A DNA stretch of 64,000 nt from Stratiolaelaps scimitus (taxonomy: Eukaryota; Arthropoda; Arachnida; Mesostigmata; Laelapidae): assembly GCA_019614645.1 (NCBI GenBank), contig JABWDB010000003.1, forward strand, positions 21,103,001 to 21,167,000, given 5' to 3'. Made by a program: the position numbers and the translations under genes. The notes beneath the pieces are model-generated. The model did no database searches and was not told the origin of the DNA. It saw nothing but the letters and a program-made list of their open reading frames with translations. Of this stretch, positions 48,301 through 59,004 are shown piece after piece (within the stretch, counting starts at the first letter, position 1; each line of letters begins with the position of its first letter).

Positions 48301-50601
48301 CAGCAAACCGTCACAACATCAACGGTCGTTGTCTGACAGCGATACACCGCACACGCAACGGAGGCACAACGCATCAGCTGGGGAGGGTGGCCATGCAGTG
48401 GCTATGGGCTATGGACACGTCCACCGAATAGCGAGCGTAAGAAGCGTCGTTGATCGCAGGCGCCGGCGCTGACGAAGAAGACAACAGCCAACGTTGAACC
48501 AACGTTAGTGGTAGTGTTGTTGTTGTTGACTGACGGACGGGCGGGCGGACGGCTTGGCCGCAGACTCTCGCTCGTCGTCGTCGTCGTGATGGTGGTGGCG
48601 CGATCAACGCCAGCAGTAGCAGCAGCAACAGCGGTCAGATCTGCTCCAATGGCAGCACCTTTGCCACAGCCGAGTTACCACCGCCGTCTTGCGGTGGGCC
48701 AAAGCCATTTCCTACTTCTGCGACGACGACTGCGGCGGCTGCTGCTGCTGCTGCTGCCATTACTATTATCACTACGATATCATTATGAACTACTGCCACC
48801 ATGAAGAAACGTAGCAGTGGGACCTGCAGCGATGGTGGCACCACTGATTGCTGCTGGTGCTGCTGCTGCTGCGGCTGCTACAACTACCTCGACTATTTGA
48901 ACTAAAAACGACGTACGGCAGCCGACGTAGGCAGGCAATTGCCACCGATGGCCAACTTTGAGCTGACGGTCTTGTTGCCTTGCTCACACCACCGCCACAC
49001 AGCTCCCCAACGGAGGAGCGCTTGCTGTGCTCTGGCGCAAAGGTCTTTGACGACGATGTTTGCTTACTTCTCATACACACAGCAGAGACAGCAGCAACAG
49101 CAGAGTAGCACCAATGGTAGTAATCGATAGACGGGGTAATGGCAAGACAGCTGCTTTCTCCGATGATCAGCTGAGCTCGTTCATAGCCGATGCCGAACGA
49201 GAAGGCAGCCGATGCGAAGAGAAGGTGAATGAAGGTGAAATCAGACGAAAAATATCGGCGTCGGCGTCGGAGCGGCGGCCGCCGCCGGCGCCACAACCAC
49301 CGACTTGACAGCGGTACCAACCCTGTTTTGTTACACTGAATTATGTAATGAAAGTAATAATAATTATGCCAAATGCTTACTACAGCCTTCGGCAGGAACA
49401 CCGGCCGCGAGGCGGCGGAAGTATACGCATCATTGCCATTAAGTAAAGTAGAATTATTGCCATTGTGATGACTTGTGCATACTCACTATGTGGATAGGCC
49501 TTTGTGTACGATTTGAACGGCTAATGTAATAGTGTCGCGGTAGCAACAGCAGCAGCACAAGCGTATGATATGTACAAGTGACAGCGATTTGAGTTGGCTT
49601 GACAGCAGCTGATCGTGCACAAAACACGTTTTCCCCGTGATGGTATTTGTTTTATGTTTATGTTTTTAGTTTTGGAAAAATAGCACAAACCTAGAGGAAT
49701 TGGCGACTACCCAAGCCGTCGTCGTCGGCACTAGAAGGCCAGCTAGCACGGTGAAACACTAATGTACGATATGAAGATACCAATTTCTGGATGGAGAAAC
49801 ACTAACTATTATATAATACCATCTTGTCCCAGCGGATAGATGCGTCCGATAGTGATGAAAACTTGCATATACGATTCATGAAGAGGATTTCGCCTATCGG
49901 AAAATCTGCGCATCATTGATCGGCAGTCTGGCAGGAGTGTCGTCAGACGTCACTTGGTTCATTTCTCTCACGTCAACTGATTCTTTGGCAGAGTTAAGAC
50001 ATTTTCTATTTATTTTTTCTCATTAATCATTTCCCGACGAACACCAGACATGCGGAACACGACGAACTCACAGAGTTTTCACACATTCTGCAACTTGGGA
50101 ATGCCAACAAGGCGCGACTTCACCACGTTTCTATCGTCTCCACTGAGGAACTTCACGTATTTTACGTGAGCAACAATTACGCTGTTGGGGGTGCCGGAGC
50201 GTTCGCTTCGGTTTTCCTCCAAAAGGCCTTCACTTCTTCCATACGCTAGGAGTGAACAAAACCGATATACAAGTCGAACCAATAATAACAATAATAATAA
50301 TAACCGACAAAGGGACGGGCGGCAACCTGACGACGTGGCTGAAGAGGGGAAGCGCTCGTCTGACATAGAAGGTTATTGGGGGAGGCGGGAAATGACGATA
50401 GCTGATGGTTACGGGGAAAAACGATCCCCTGTCGATTTCTGCCAAAGGAAAAACCAGCTACCTGAACACCAACAGTATCAACAAGAACAACAACGACGAC
50501 AAACAGGGCAATAGTGGTCACCAAACTCACCTTCCGGGCACCGAGCGAGTTGAGTACTTCTTCCATGTGTTACCATTGCGATTGTCGCCAGTGGTCTCCA
50601 T
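34196..50601 (-). CDS. TBC1D22: TBC1 domain family member 22 (Rab GTPase-activating protein)
   Basis: Minus-strand exons in order: 50601-50531, 43824-43691, 39786-39475, 37304-37234, 36119-35931 and 34864-34196. The phases fit (2, 1, 1, 0, 0) and give about 481 residues (human TBC1D22A/B are about 505-517). Exon 1 reads NTWKKYSTRSVPGR, like the vertebrate FWKRSAKLPG. Exon 2 has SSFQNFQEATEDVWDVGDDE. The TBC domain starts with ALSWKGIPTTVRPLVW. The arginine finger is IHIDIPR (241-247) and the glutamine finger YVQ (280-282) in HPASGYVQGMNDLVTPFF. The end, AYNLKYMFADAPNH, matches the family C-terminus. TBC1D22 acts at the Golgi and binds ACBD3; its Rab target is not fixed by sequence. A small exon for the vertebrate PVYGAQHPPLDP stretch may be missing between exons 1 and 2. 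Intron 2 holds a possible nested gene. Confidence 0.93.
36197..36338. repeat. (TA)n arrays separated by inverted unique 11-mers
   Basis: AGGATGGACTC at 36197-36207 has its inverse complement at 36241-36251, with a TA run between. A third, direct copy of AGGATGGACT is at 36266-36275, followed by TA to about 36338. The first pair plus the TA arms can form one long hairpin. It sits in a TBC1D22 intron about 80 bases from exon 5. Confidence 0.85.
37305..39474. other. TBC1D22 intron 3
   Basis: The intron has a GC-richer block at about 38230-38760 in which long frames stay open on both strands (38078-38647 plus, 38268-38777 minus). Neither resembles a known protein. The rest is AT-rich. A short (TA)n run lies near 38780-38795. 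Confidence 0.4.
41131..42069 (-). CDS. Possible nested multi-pass membrane protein, PGAP2/Frag1-like, or its decayed copy
   Basis: Inside TBC1D22 intron 2, same strand, a 159-codon frame (42069-41590) has hydrophobic segments spaced like the PGAP2/Frag1/DRAM family: LCMSTFLVWLCHW, then LPIVLWMRSLSVSLYTATLY, CWLLATLSILALM and YYERVFPFLAVIS. The last resembles the family pattern before the fourth membrane span. A second frame, about 41240-41131, reads SMCLTFIGVLVHRAL and then WLRRRVVNVICFVCS, which would be the next loop and span. Only one in-frame ATG (41976) lies early in the first frame, so a 5' exon or a different start is needed. I could not find a canonical GT-AG junction in correct phase between the two frames, so it may be a pseudogene, a mis-read, or chance. 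The similarity is by eye only. PGAP2 remodels GPI anchors in the Golgi/ER. Confidence 0.3.
43260..43317. repeat. 25-bp inverted repeat with one mismatch and 8-base loop
   Basis: Arm 43260-43284 (AAAATGTTCACTTTACATGC...) pairs with 43293-43317 except for one A-C position, around loop TTTGGGAG. It lies in TBC1D22 intron 2. Arm length equals that of the hairpin at 12916-12970, but the sequences differ. Confidence 0.85.
43825..50530. other. TBC1D22 intron 1, repeat-rich
   Basis: This 6.7-kb intron (minus gene) contains (TA)n at 44287-44312, a GA-rich run near 45664-45686, a segment near 45109-45175 resembling 5331-5385, (CAA)n at about 46421-46443, (GGCT)n-like repeats at about 47147-47200, and a triplet-rich block at 48100-49310 with many CTG/CAG, CGG and GAC repeats. 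Long frames there, such as 49401-48790 minus, are alanine/serine/arginine-rich translations of triplet repeats, with no recognised domain. No further TBC1D22 exon was identified with confidence. Confidence 0.45.
44287..44312. repeat. (TA)n microsatellite
   Basis: A pure TA run of about 26 bases in TBC1D22 intron 1. Confidence 0.9.
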
Positions 50602-53600
50602 CTCAACATCAATACGGCATGTTCGTAAGTCCTGAGTGAGACCACACTCCCTTGAGCAGCATCAATCAACCAGCCAGCCAGCCAGTCAGTGAGTCTCGTC
50701 ACGAGCCCGGCCTACTCAATGAAAAGTCTCGACATCAACGGCACACGACACAGTCGAACACACAAACTAGGCACACGGGTGGTTAACGGGAACACACAGC
50801 CGACAGGGAGCCACTCGGTCACTCCGACAGGGACCCACTGTTCTTATTTTATCAGCGGTAGCACGCTCGTTACACGTTTGTCGATGCTGACGCGAGCAGC
50901 TTTCTGCGATCGAAAAAAAACAACAAAAACAACGACCGGGCGATTATTGACGTTCTCCGAACTCCTCTGTTATCGAGTGGGCTTTCAACTTGCGAAATTT
51001 TATGCTGGCTCTCCGCGACCGCCGGTTGGCAGCCAGGCGGACGTTCGCTTGATCTGTAGATTGGTTGGCTCAATCCTTGGCTTGCTTGCTTCCACGACGG
51101 CACACACACACGCAAACACAGGGAGAGTGTGAGAGCGAGAGAGAGAGAGAGACACACACAACACCGTGTGCTTATTTTGTATTTTCCTTCATTTGATATT
51201 TCACTGGTCGCTCACAACGAATCGACACACACCCGACGCGCAGAGTGAACGTCTGTTTCTATGGCAATCGCACTGTAGTTTCGCAGAAACAGCAGTAGCG
51301 ACAGTAGCGGCTTTCGTATTAACGGCTCTAGCATCATGATCTAGCTGAGTCGCTGCATGAAACCCGCGCCGCGTTGCGCACCGTGTGATGTTCGTCGTCC
51401 GATCTCTGCCAAGAAACCTATCAATATATTAATGTATATATATATGTACGTATGTATATCGAAAAAATCACACAAGATGCGGATACTCCTCGGAGCAGCG
51501 CACACAGCCAAGTGCACACCCCACGACTTCAGTGAGTTTTCTTCGTCTTTCGAGGCTTCCGCTCGCTAGAATGACACAGTGAACGGACAAACTGCAACCA
51601 TTCTTCTCATCAACAACATCAGCAACGACAGCAGTCGTCAGTGGGTGAGGTAGCAATCGAAGCGCCAGCCGCGTGAACAACAACAGCCGCCGCCGCCGCC
51701 GCACTCACCAAACAGTAACGTTCGTACGAAGTAATCCGCACCATTGGCAGTTGCTACGATCTGCTAGGGTATGTCTATTGCGGTAACAGAATCGAATTGT
51801 GCTTTTCTTGTTGTTGCTGTTGCTGTTGTTGTTGTTTATTAGACGAGTCACACGACGATTTAAATTGCGGCATACTCAAGAGTTCATACAACCATCGTAG
51901 TATCGCCCTATTCGCGATCTGTCGCTGCTGACCTGTCGGATTTCCCTGTTACGGCCACTGCTGGCCGTGTGCTCCCTTGCAGCGGTGCGGCTCAGCACGG
52001 CTTGGTACAGCTCGCACAGATGATCGGAGTGTGCTGTCGTAGACGGATAGGGGGGCCTCCAGTGCAGACAAACAGACAGGCCGACCGACCCACACAGGTA
52101 GATAGAACAACACACGGACGAGTGGCAACGGCGGCGGCGGCGGCCGCAGCAGCAGCGGTGGCGGCGGCAGCGCGGCGGCTAACGATAACGAGCCAACGAA
52201 CTAGACACTCCGAACAAGGACCCTTCGGAAGCACAGGTTTTGCACAGTCTGTATCGGCTAAATGCTGTTTCTGTCGTCGTCGCTCAGACGACAAGAACTT
52301 CTGCTATTGCTGCTGCTACTCTACGGAAAGCTGCTGCTTCAGTCGACTACCGTCTCTCTCTCTCTCTCTCTCTCTATCTCTCCTCTCCCGTGGCAACCTC
52401 CACTGCCAATGGAGCTGACGCCTGACACTGACCAAAATCAGCACTAGGTACTTTGCACCTCTGTTTCATGGGTGTGCTATGTGGACACCATCGTTTCATA
52501 GTGAACTGTATGCATCACTTTTCTTCGCCTTCTCTCTCTCTCTCTCTCCTCTTTCCATCCCATTCGTAGTGGTGGCACTCCGTATCCCGGCTGCAGCTGT
52601 CGGTGGAGGCCTGACCGCTGCGCTCCCGCCGCCAGAGCCGCCGTCTTCGTGTCGTCGTCGTGAGAGGCGACACTATCAGCAGCAGAAAGCCTCTCCACTA
52701 CGACTGCTGCTGACACGGAGATCAAAGCGCGGCAGCAACCCTGACGGGCGCAGGCAGACACACTGACCAGCGACTCAAGCACCGCTAGTTCAGCGTGCCA
52801 GACACCGCCACCGACGATTTCAGTCATGTGGACAACCCTCTGTGGTTTAGCTAGATGCGGGTGCGTAGAGTACATGTAGCAACCTGTTAGCTGTGGACAA
52901 CAATACCATTTAGACGAATCGGCGGCAGGCGACTATTAGTGGAGGTGTACATAATAATATTAATAATTATTATTATTATTCTACTATTATGATTATGAAT
53001 ATCCCTGCTCACTTCTACTAGAGCAGACAGAAATACTGCTGTGTTGTAGGCCAGACGATTTTTAACAATTCGCCCGCTAGATTTCTCGCGCGAACTCTTC
53101 GTCGTTCTGCTCTCAGCTGTGACCGCCGACAGAATATTTATTTTGTGATGTCGATAAACAAACACCACTCGATGAGGAAGGGACAACGTTGGTCCGCCGA
53201 CCGTTTCTCGATAGCGATGCTGACATGTTTTCTTCATGCAGAGAGTGTACAGCCTCACATGATTTGATATTGACGATGATGTGACATGTAATAATGGAGG
53301 TTAACAGCGTGAGCTACTGTGAGCGTTGGTCGGCAAATGTAAACGTGTCACGAATATGATACAACTATACTGTATAGTGAGAATAGTTGATTTATGCTCT
53401 GTTTGCAACTTTCAAATTGGTTTCGGCAATGACGGCCTCGATCTGCTGATGTGAAGATATGATAGAAGAGAACCTGTCGCGCGGGCTGGGAACTTAAATT
53501 CTAGGGGCACCGACATCATATGAGATTGTACGTTTTAATACGTATATATATATATGTATATATTATATATATAATTAGTGACAATAATTAACATGAGATT

Positions 53601-54568
53601 GTGTTCGTTCGAAGTAAATTATGTGCGAGAGAGCCGTTTACCAGTGAGCCAGAGTTACCGTCCTAAATGATTTTTGACGGATAGATAAGGCGTCGTAATC
53701 AGCTTATATGTATTTGTGTTGCTGGATCCAGTGTATTCCAAGCCTCTCTCGATATTTCGGTCTAAGTCCTACAGTCAAATTCATTAATGGCTGTTGCAGA
53801 AGACTGTATTAGCACTCATGGAATATTTGTCCATTTCTGGAATAACATTACACGAGTGAAAGTTGACAGAATACTAAAAAACACGGCTTTGTCGTTACTG
53901 CTGCGGTTGTTGTTGTGTGACAACTATAAAAATGTAGAGACAATGTACAATTAGATGAACTTTTATCAGGTGTCTAATTAACAGGTTTTTCTTATTCTGC
54001 AACAGGTACTCTTCAACGGTTAGGCATATATATATAGGGAAAATAACGTGTGCCCATTGCCGATGAGAGAAGTGTCTAGCGCGAAAGCTGGATGGACAAC
54101 TTTGCAATACGATTGAGTTAATTTTCAATTGACGTATATGTGTGCAAATACCCTTTCCACGCTGAAATGCACGGTGCTATTCGAGATACTTGCCTTGAGA
54201 TCTCGTACGAGCTGACATCGAACGGGGTTGATCCCATTTATTATTATTACTATTGAATGTGTTGTTTGCTTAACTATGTACAAACGGTTATTATATATAA
54301 TTCGAATTCTACCGGAACATTCATAGGCACATAGACTCGTTGAACTAAACGAATCAGTCATGTTTGCATTCATTTCAGGTTATGTTTAAGCATGCCTGGG
54401 GGCTGAAGTAAACGACGAATCAACAAACACCTTTGGATCTCATCCAAGACGGGTGCTCCCGGGAGAAGCCCGGTGCCCGGAGAAGCCCGAGGTCCATGTA
54501 GCCCTGCTGGCAAATCGTCGAAGTATTTCGTACTGGCCTCCTGAAAGCGTTAACCATAGTCTACCAAG
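50602..54568. other. Divergent region between TBC1D22 and TMEM60
   Basis: The left end holds the TBC1D22 promoter and 5' UTR, the right end the TMEM60 promoter. The interval is rich in CT, GA and CAG/GCG simple repeats (for example (TC)n at 52352-52380, CGG/CAG near 52128-52176, and CGC repeats near 51686-51702). The many frames over these blocks are low-complexity translations. I see no supported gene. (TA)-rich DNA lies at 53540-53575. Confidence 0.45.
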
Positions 54569-55513
54569 ATGAGCACGCTCCAGATGACATTATCCCTTTG
54601 GTTCTTATGCGCCTTGTTCATTTTAATGTTGGCGCTTCGCTTGGATGACCGTACTCACGGGAGCTACTTTGCAGTGTTCACACCGATGTGGATACTCGAC
54701 GCTGAGCTACTCGCCATATCGGGATATAAGGTGATTAACATAATTAGGGAGACCCTGTGGTCATTTAGGGCAACTCAGCTTCGCTACAGATCTATCGTTC
54801 AGTCGATCGTCGACCATAACGTTAATTCATCGGTTAAATTTGCTACTCTGAGTCTCGACCAGTTAGGAAATATTGTGTAAAAATTAAACTGAGGTTAGAC
54901 CTTAGAAGGCCTTGGATCATTCCAGCAGCGGATTAGTATAAACTTATTCTAAGGATAGTCGTAAGGGATACCAATTAGCATGCAAACTATCTAATTTAAA
55001 AAAAAAACAAACCCGATATGGGGTATATTTTTGATTGGTGTACTATTATATGAAAATTATAATCCCCTCAAACCAGATAGCGATCGATAATCAGTCATTC
55101 GTAATACCTACAAAGTAGCAATATGGATCAGTGATGTTTTCGAGCCATTTTGCATCTAATCGTCACGAATTATAAACTTGCACCACATCCACGTCTTCCA
55201 CACGTTTGATGATCATTAACGTTGTTTTCTCTGATTACTGTTGTTGCTCGCCGGTGATGGGGATTATCATTATTATTGCATTCAGGTCTACAGCCGCCTG
55301 GGTCGACAGCACTTTGATCCGACCTGTCTACGCAAGCTGCTGTTCTTCCTCGGCGTAGTAGTAAAAGCGTCATTTCAGGCTCTACTTTGCCTTCGCCTCG
55401 AGTATCTGCCCTACCTGCCGTGGTCCGTGGTCCTTATTCCGTTCTGGGCGGCTCTCGTCTTCTTTCAGGCTAACATCATTATTCGCGCATACTACTTCCT
55501 CGACATGGGATAA
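54569..55513 (+). CDS. TMEM60: TMEM60-like four-pass transmembrane protein
   Basis: Two exons, 54569-54730 and 55286-55513, joined in phase 0 (AAG/GTGATT ... TTCAG/GTC), encode 129 residues; human TMEM60 has 133. Exon 1 carries LWFLCALFILMLALRLDD, then YFAVFTPMWILDAELL, matching the family pattern of a helix ending in LKLD followed by F.PVWI.D. Exon 2 has a loop with HFDPTCLRK, then FFLGVVVKASFQALLCLRLE and VVLIPFWAALVFFQ, matching KLAFCLALCAKLE and FIPLWAL in the relative. Four membrane spans are expected. Molecular function of the family is unknown; it belongs to the TMEM185/TMEM60-type proteins. The ATG at 54569 fits the alignment; the preceding AAG gives a fair Kozak context (ccaagATG). 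Upstream non-coding exons are possible. It is convergent with the zinc-finger gene. Confidence 0.87.
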
Positions 55514-56697
55514 AGATGAATGAAACCACGAGAAGAAATCCCTAGCTAAAATTAAACTGATTGTTTCGCTTAAATCACCATTACGTGTCATGCGTGTCAG
55601 GTAGCAGGTTTCATGTTAACGAACAGATATCACAGCTATCGGCGTTACCCTACTGTGGGACAATCGAGTGTTCATTGAATGTTGATATCAGGTTCGCAAT
55701 GAATTTCAGCTAGCCGCCTCACTCGATTGATGTTGTTGACCAGTGGCAGACAATTTAAATCTGTCGACATTTTGTTTCGCCTTTGAATCGGTCGGACCAA
55801 GGTCAAACGAATCGGGCGCTTCTGTGCTGGCAATCTTCTACAGCTGAAGCCAACTCAACGATGCGTATTGATAACGCTGTTGGAAACTTCCGGCATTTAC
55901 AAAGTATATGCACGGATTTGCACGAGTGCTGATGTACAGTTGTAAATAATAACGAAAACAAATATAGAGAAAGATCAATCGATACTAAAGAAATAGATTC
56001 GCCAAAATGACTGCTAATACCTAGCGGGAGTAAGACAAACAAAAACTAAGAAAAAAAAAGCACAAAAATAAACACAGGCGATAATAACGTGTACAACAAG
56101 GACTACACGTAGATTGTTTTGTTTTTGCGTACTTTATACTTTTGATAATTAAATATTTTATTTACATATAGTAACGTGTTTTTATTATTATAATTATTAT
56201 CATTATTCCTATTATCGTCATCATCAATCATATCAGCAATAACCTATCTATTATGGATTTATTTATTTTTCGACTTCTTGTCCCTGTCGCGCCGCAAGAA
56301 AATTTCCAAGAGATGTCTCCCATTGGGACTGGGACACCGTTTGAACGCTGGTCATCTCTTTGACTTTCAGTGAATCACACTATGATCAATGTGTGTTTGT
56401 TTTTTACATCAACTATTTTACCATTGCGATAATAATAATAATTCAGTTGTTCTCTTTTCATTTCATATGTGATACTGATTAAATTTGCCCTATCATTTCT
56501 CGTATGCTTTTGTTCAATATTTGATTTTTCTTGCAAGCGCATTTGCCTTCAGTTATTTTCATTCTCTCTTTCTCTTGCTCGCGCATTGACTCTGCTCTCG
56601 TTTTACGCAGACTCATTTGCTCATTATCTCGTTCGCTTAATAATAATTATTATTATTATCATTATTACAGAAATGATTACACAGTTCCTGCGAGACA

Positions 56698-56728
<31 letters not shown>

Positions 56729-56976
56729 TGACGTTTCATTTTACCAACCGACGACTCTCTCGCTCTCTGCTCGCTCTTGTCCATTTGCTATACTTATCAT
56801 TAATAGTATTTATAATGTATACTAATACATATAATATAATAATTAATCCTCATTACTATTATTTATTATTATTATTATCATCATCATTACTGCTGTAGCT
56901 ACGCAAGTACAACTGTTATTAATATTACCATTTTATCAGCCTCGCACACGTATGTACTTCCTGTCCCATTCTCTAG

Positions 56977-57007
<31 letters not shown>

Positions 57008-57619
57008 TCAAGCAGCGGTGGTGCTTTTTATGTCGCCCTTATAATATAGTGACATTATAGTTATGGCATTTTTACTAAATTTTTCATCAAGATATCTATA
57101 TATATATATACTTTACATGTTCGTCGACTGCGACTGCTAGCTTCTCCCTTTACGTTGGCGCTCATCCCGAGAGGGAGACACGTAGTTTTCGAAATTTCTG
57201 CGATCAACCATAGACTTATCTATATGTATAGATAGTTTATCCCTCAGTGGGTCATTTTTCTACTGGAGATTGTGGCGGAGCGTGGCTCCTTTTCGTGTAC
57301 CTCCAGTCGATGTCAGCTGCAGCAGCATTATCATTATTGAATATTGCTACTCCGCTCACTTCCACTTAGACATGTTTCACATTTAATCTCAAAAACATCG
57401 TTTCGAAAGTTATTTGATTATCTCGCACGCCCACAGAGACATTCATACAAGTACACGCACAAAATAAACAAGATAACTCATACAGACACCATCCATTTGT
57501 CCGTAGCATTTGCAGAGCACAAATGATCTGAATAGGTTGAAATATCTGCATTATGACCGCGTTTGCATTTTGTATATATATATATATATAATAGCTATAT
57601 TGTACATTACACACATCAT

Positions 57620-57621
<2 letters not shown>

Positions 57622-57655
<34 letters not shown>
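57622..57655. repeat. (TA)n microsatellite
   Basis: A pure TA run of about 34 bases; a shorter one lies at 57573-57590. Confidence 0.9.
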
Positions 57656-57657
<2 letters not shown>

Positions 57658-58376
57658 CATTATAATAGTTGTCATTACTATTATTATACGCTCTATAATA
57701 CATGCGGCGGGTGAAGGGAAAAAGCCAATTGTAGTTCAACAATTGGCACTCATTCAGTCGTTCATTCGAGACCTCACTTTGTTACCGACCTGTGCCGCTG
57801 CAGGCATATTCATGCCAAGTGAATGTGTGTAGTTCCATCGGATTATTTTATGTTTATGCAAAATCCTCATTAAATTTACAGATTTTATTTCTAGAGCTTA
57901 GAAATCGTTGTCATTTACGATGAGCGCCGAAAATGTGTCGAGACAAGCAGTGATCGTATCATATTGACTCGATTTACCCTTCACAATCCAATACGGATAA
58001 TAATTTCAAATTACTAGAAATATCTCTGTTCTACAAAAAATAAGTACTCGTAGAGCCGGCGACAGATGTGTGCTTGTTGTCAGCCAAAAGCGACTCTCTC
58101 CTTAACGGAAGGATACGGCGGCAAGGCGCTCAGTTGTATATGACTTTATAATGTTGACAAGGCGCGGCACAATATGCGCACTATTATCTCATACTTTTTT
58201 TTTTCCTAGTTCTCGGTTTTTCTCTATACGTGAACAGTGTATGCCGTAACTTGAATTCAACCGGTCAACACAACAAAGCTTATTCAAACTCGCGCATTCG
58301 TTAAATATGCAATTCATCAATTACGTCCAATAGTATTGAGACTAGTACTAGATTTCCTGGAGGTCTGATTCTTAGC

Positions 58377-58468
58377 GAGCGCGCTCAAGCACTCTCCGTT
58401 TGCATTTCAGCAAACGGAGAGTCGTGACCCACCGTGACCGGCGGTGGATGCCCATCTTATGATGGGCA
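58377..58468. repeat. Cluster of GC-rich palindromes/hairpins
   Basis: Four inverted repeats follow each other: the palindrome GAGCGCGCTC (58377-58386); ACTCTCCGTTTGC (58391-58403) with its exact complement at 58410-58422 and a 6-base loop; CCACCG (58429-58434) with CGGTGG (58442-58447); and TGCCCATC (58449-58456) with GATGGGCA (58461-58468) and loop TTAT. The surroundings are AT-rich and have no gene-like frame. Confidence 0.8.
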
Positions 58469-59004
58469 CCTCGGCTTTCAGGACTGTACTTCGGCACGAT
58501 GATGAATAGAGAGGGCACCAATAATCGTTGGACATCAATCCGACAACCACTTGGTGTTGATTTTCTAGTGCAGCTATTGCTAGATGGGGTTTTGTTAAAT
58601 CAAGTCTAAATCTATGGTCATCATTCTGATTGACGGTCGTTGTAGCAGCGGCCAGGCACGCATATTAAATAGGTAACGGACAAAGAGAAACACACACGCG
58701 AGCGATTCGGTCAGCTACGCTATAGTTACCTTCCCATACATCTCCCGCTTTGTAGAGGGATCCCGCCAGACTTAACAACGGTCTGTCATTAATTGTCACT
58801 TATTTCCATTCAATCCACACATATATATATCTCGTCGTTGTCGCCACATAAGTCCATCAGTGCAGTCGAATCGATACCGAATAATGATCAGTCAGTTGCA
58901 GCAACTAAACACTCTATGTATCTTCTTCCTTCATCTAGTCGTATTCCTCCGCATCATTCATTTCCCTCGCCTCTCTCCACCACCCTTGCTCGACCGACGC
59001 CCCC

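Larger units (their letters stand above)
55514..59004. other. Convergent AT-rich region: TMEM60 and zinc-finger gene 3' UTRs
   Basis: The region is very AT-rich with many (TA)n and (TTA)n runs (56705-56729, 56977-57003, 57622-57655). It contains no family-like frame. An AATAAA-type signal near 56077-56082 could end TMEM60. A GC-rich hairpin cluster stands out at 58377-58468 and may lie in the 3' UTR of the minus-strand zinc-finger gene. Confidence 0.5.

Noticed and set aside
48790..49401. 203-codon minus frame in TBC1D22 intron 1
   Set aside because: It is a translation of triplet repeats, with no domain and no start context.
51992..52294. Alanine-rich frame near 52.1 kb
   Set aside because: The frame comes from a GCG/CAG repeat and has no other support.
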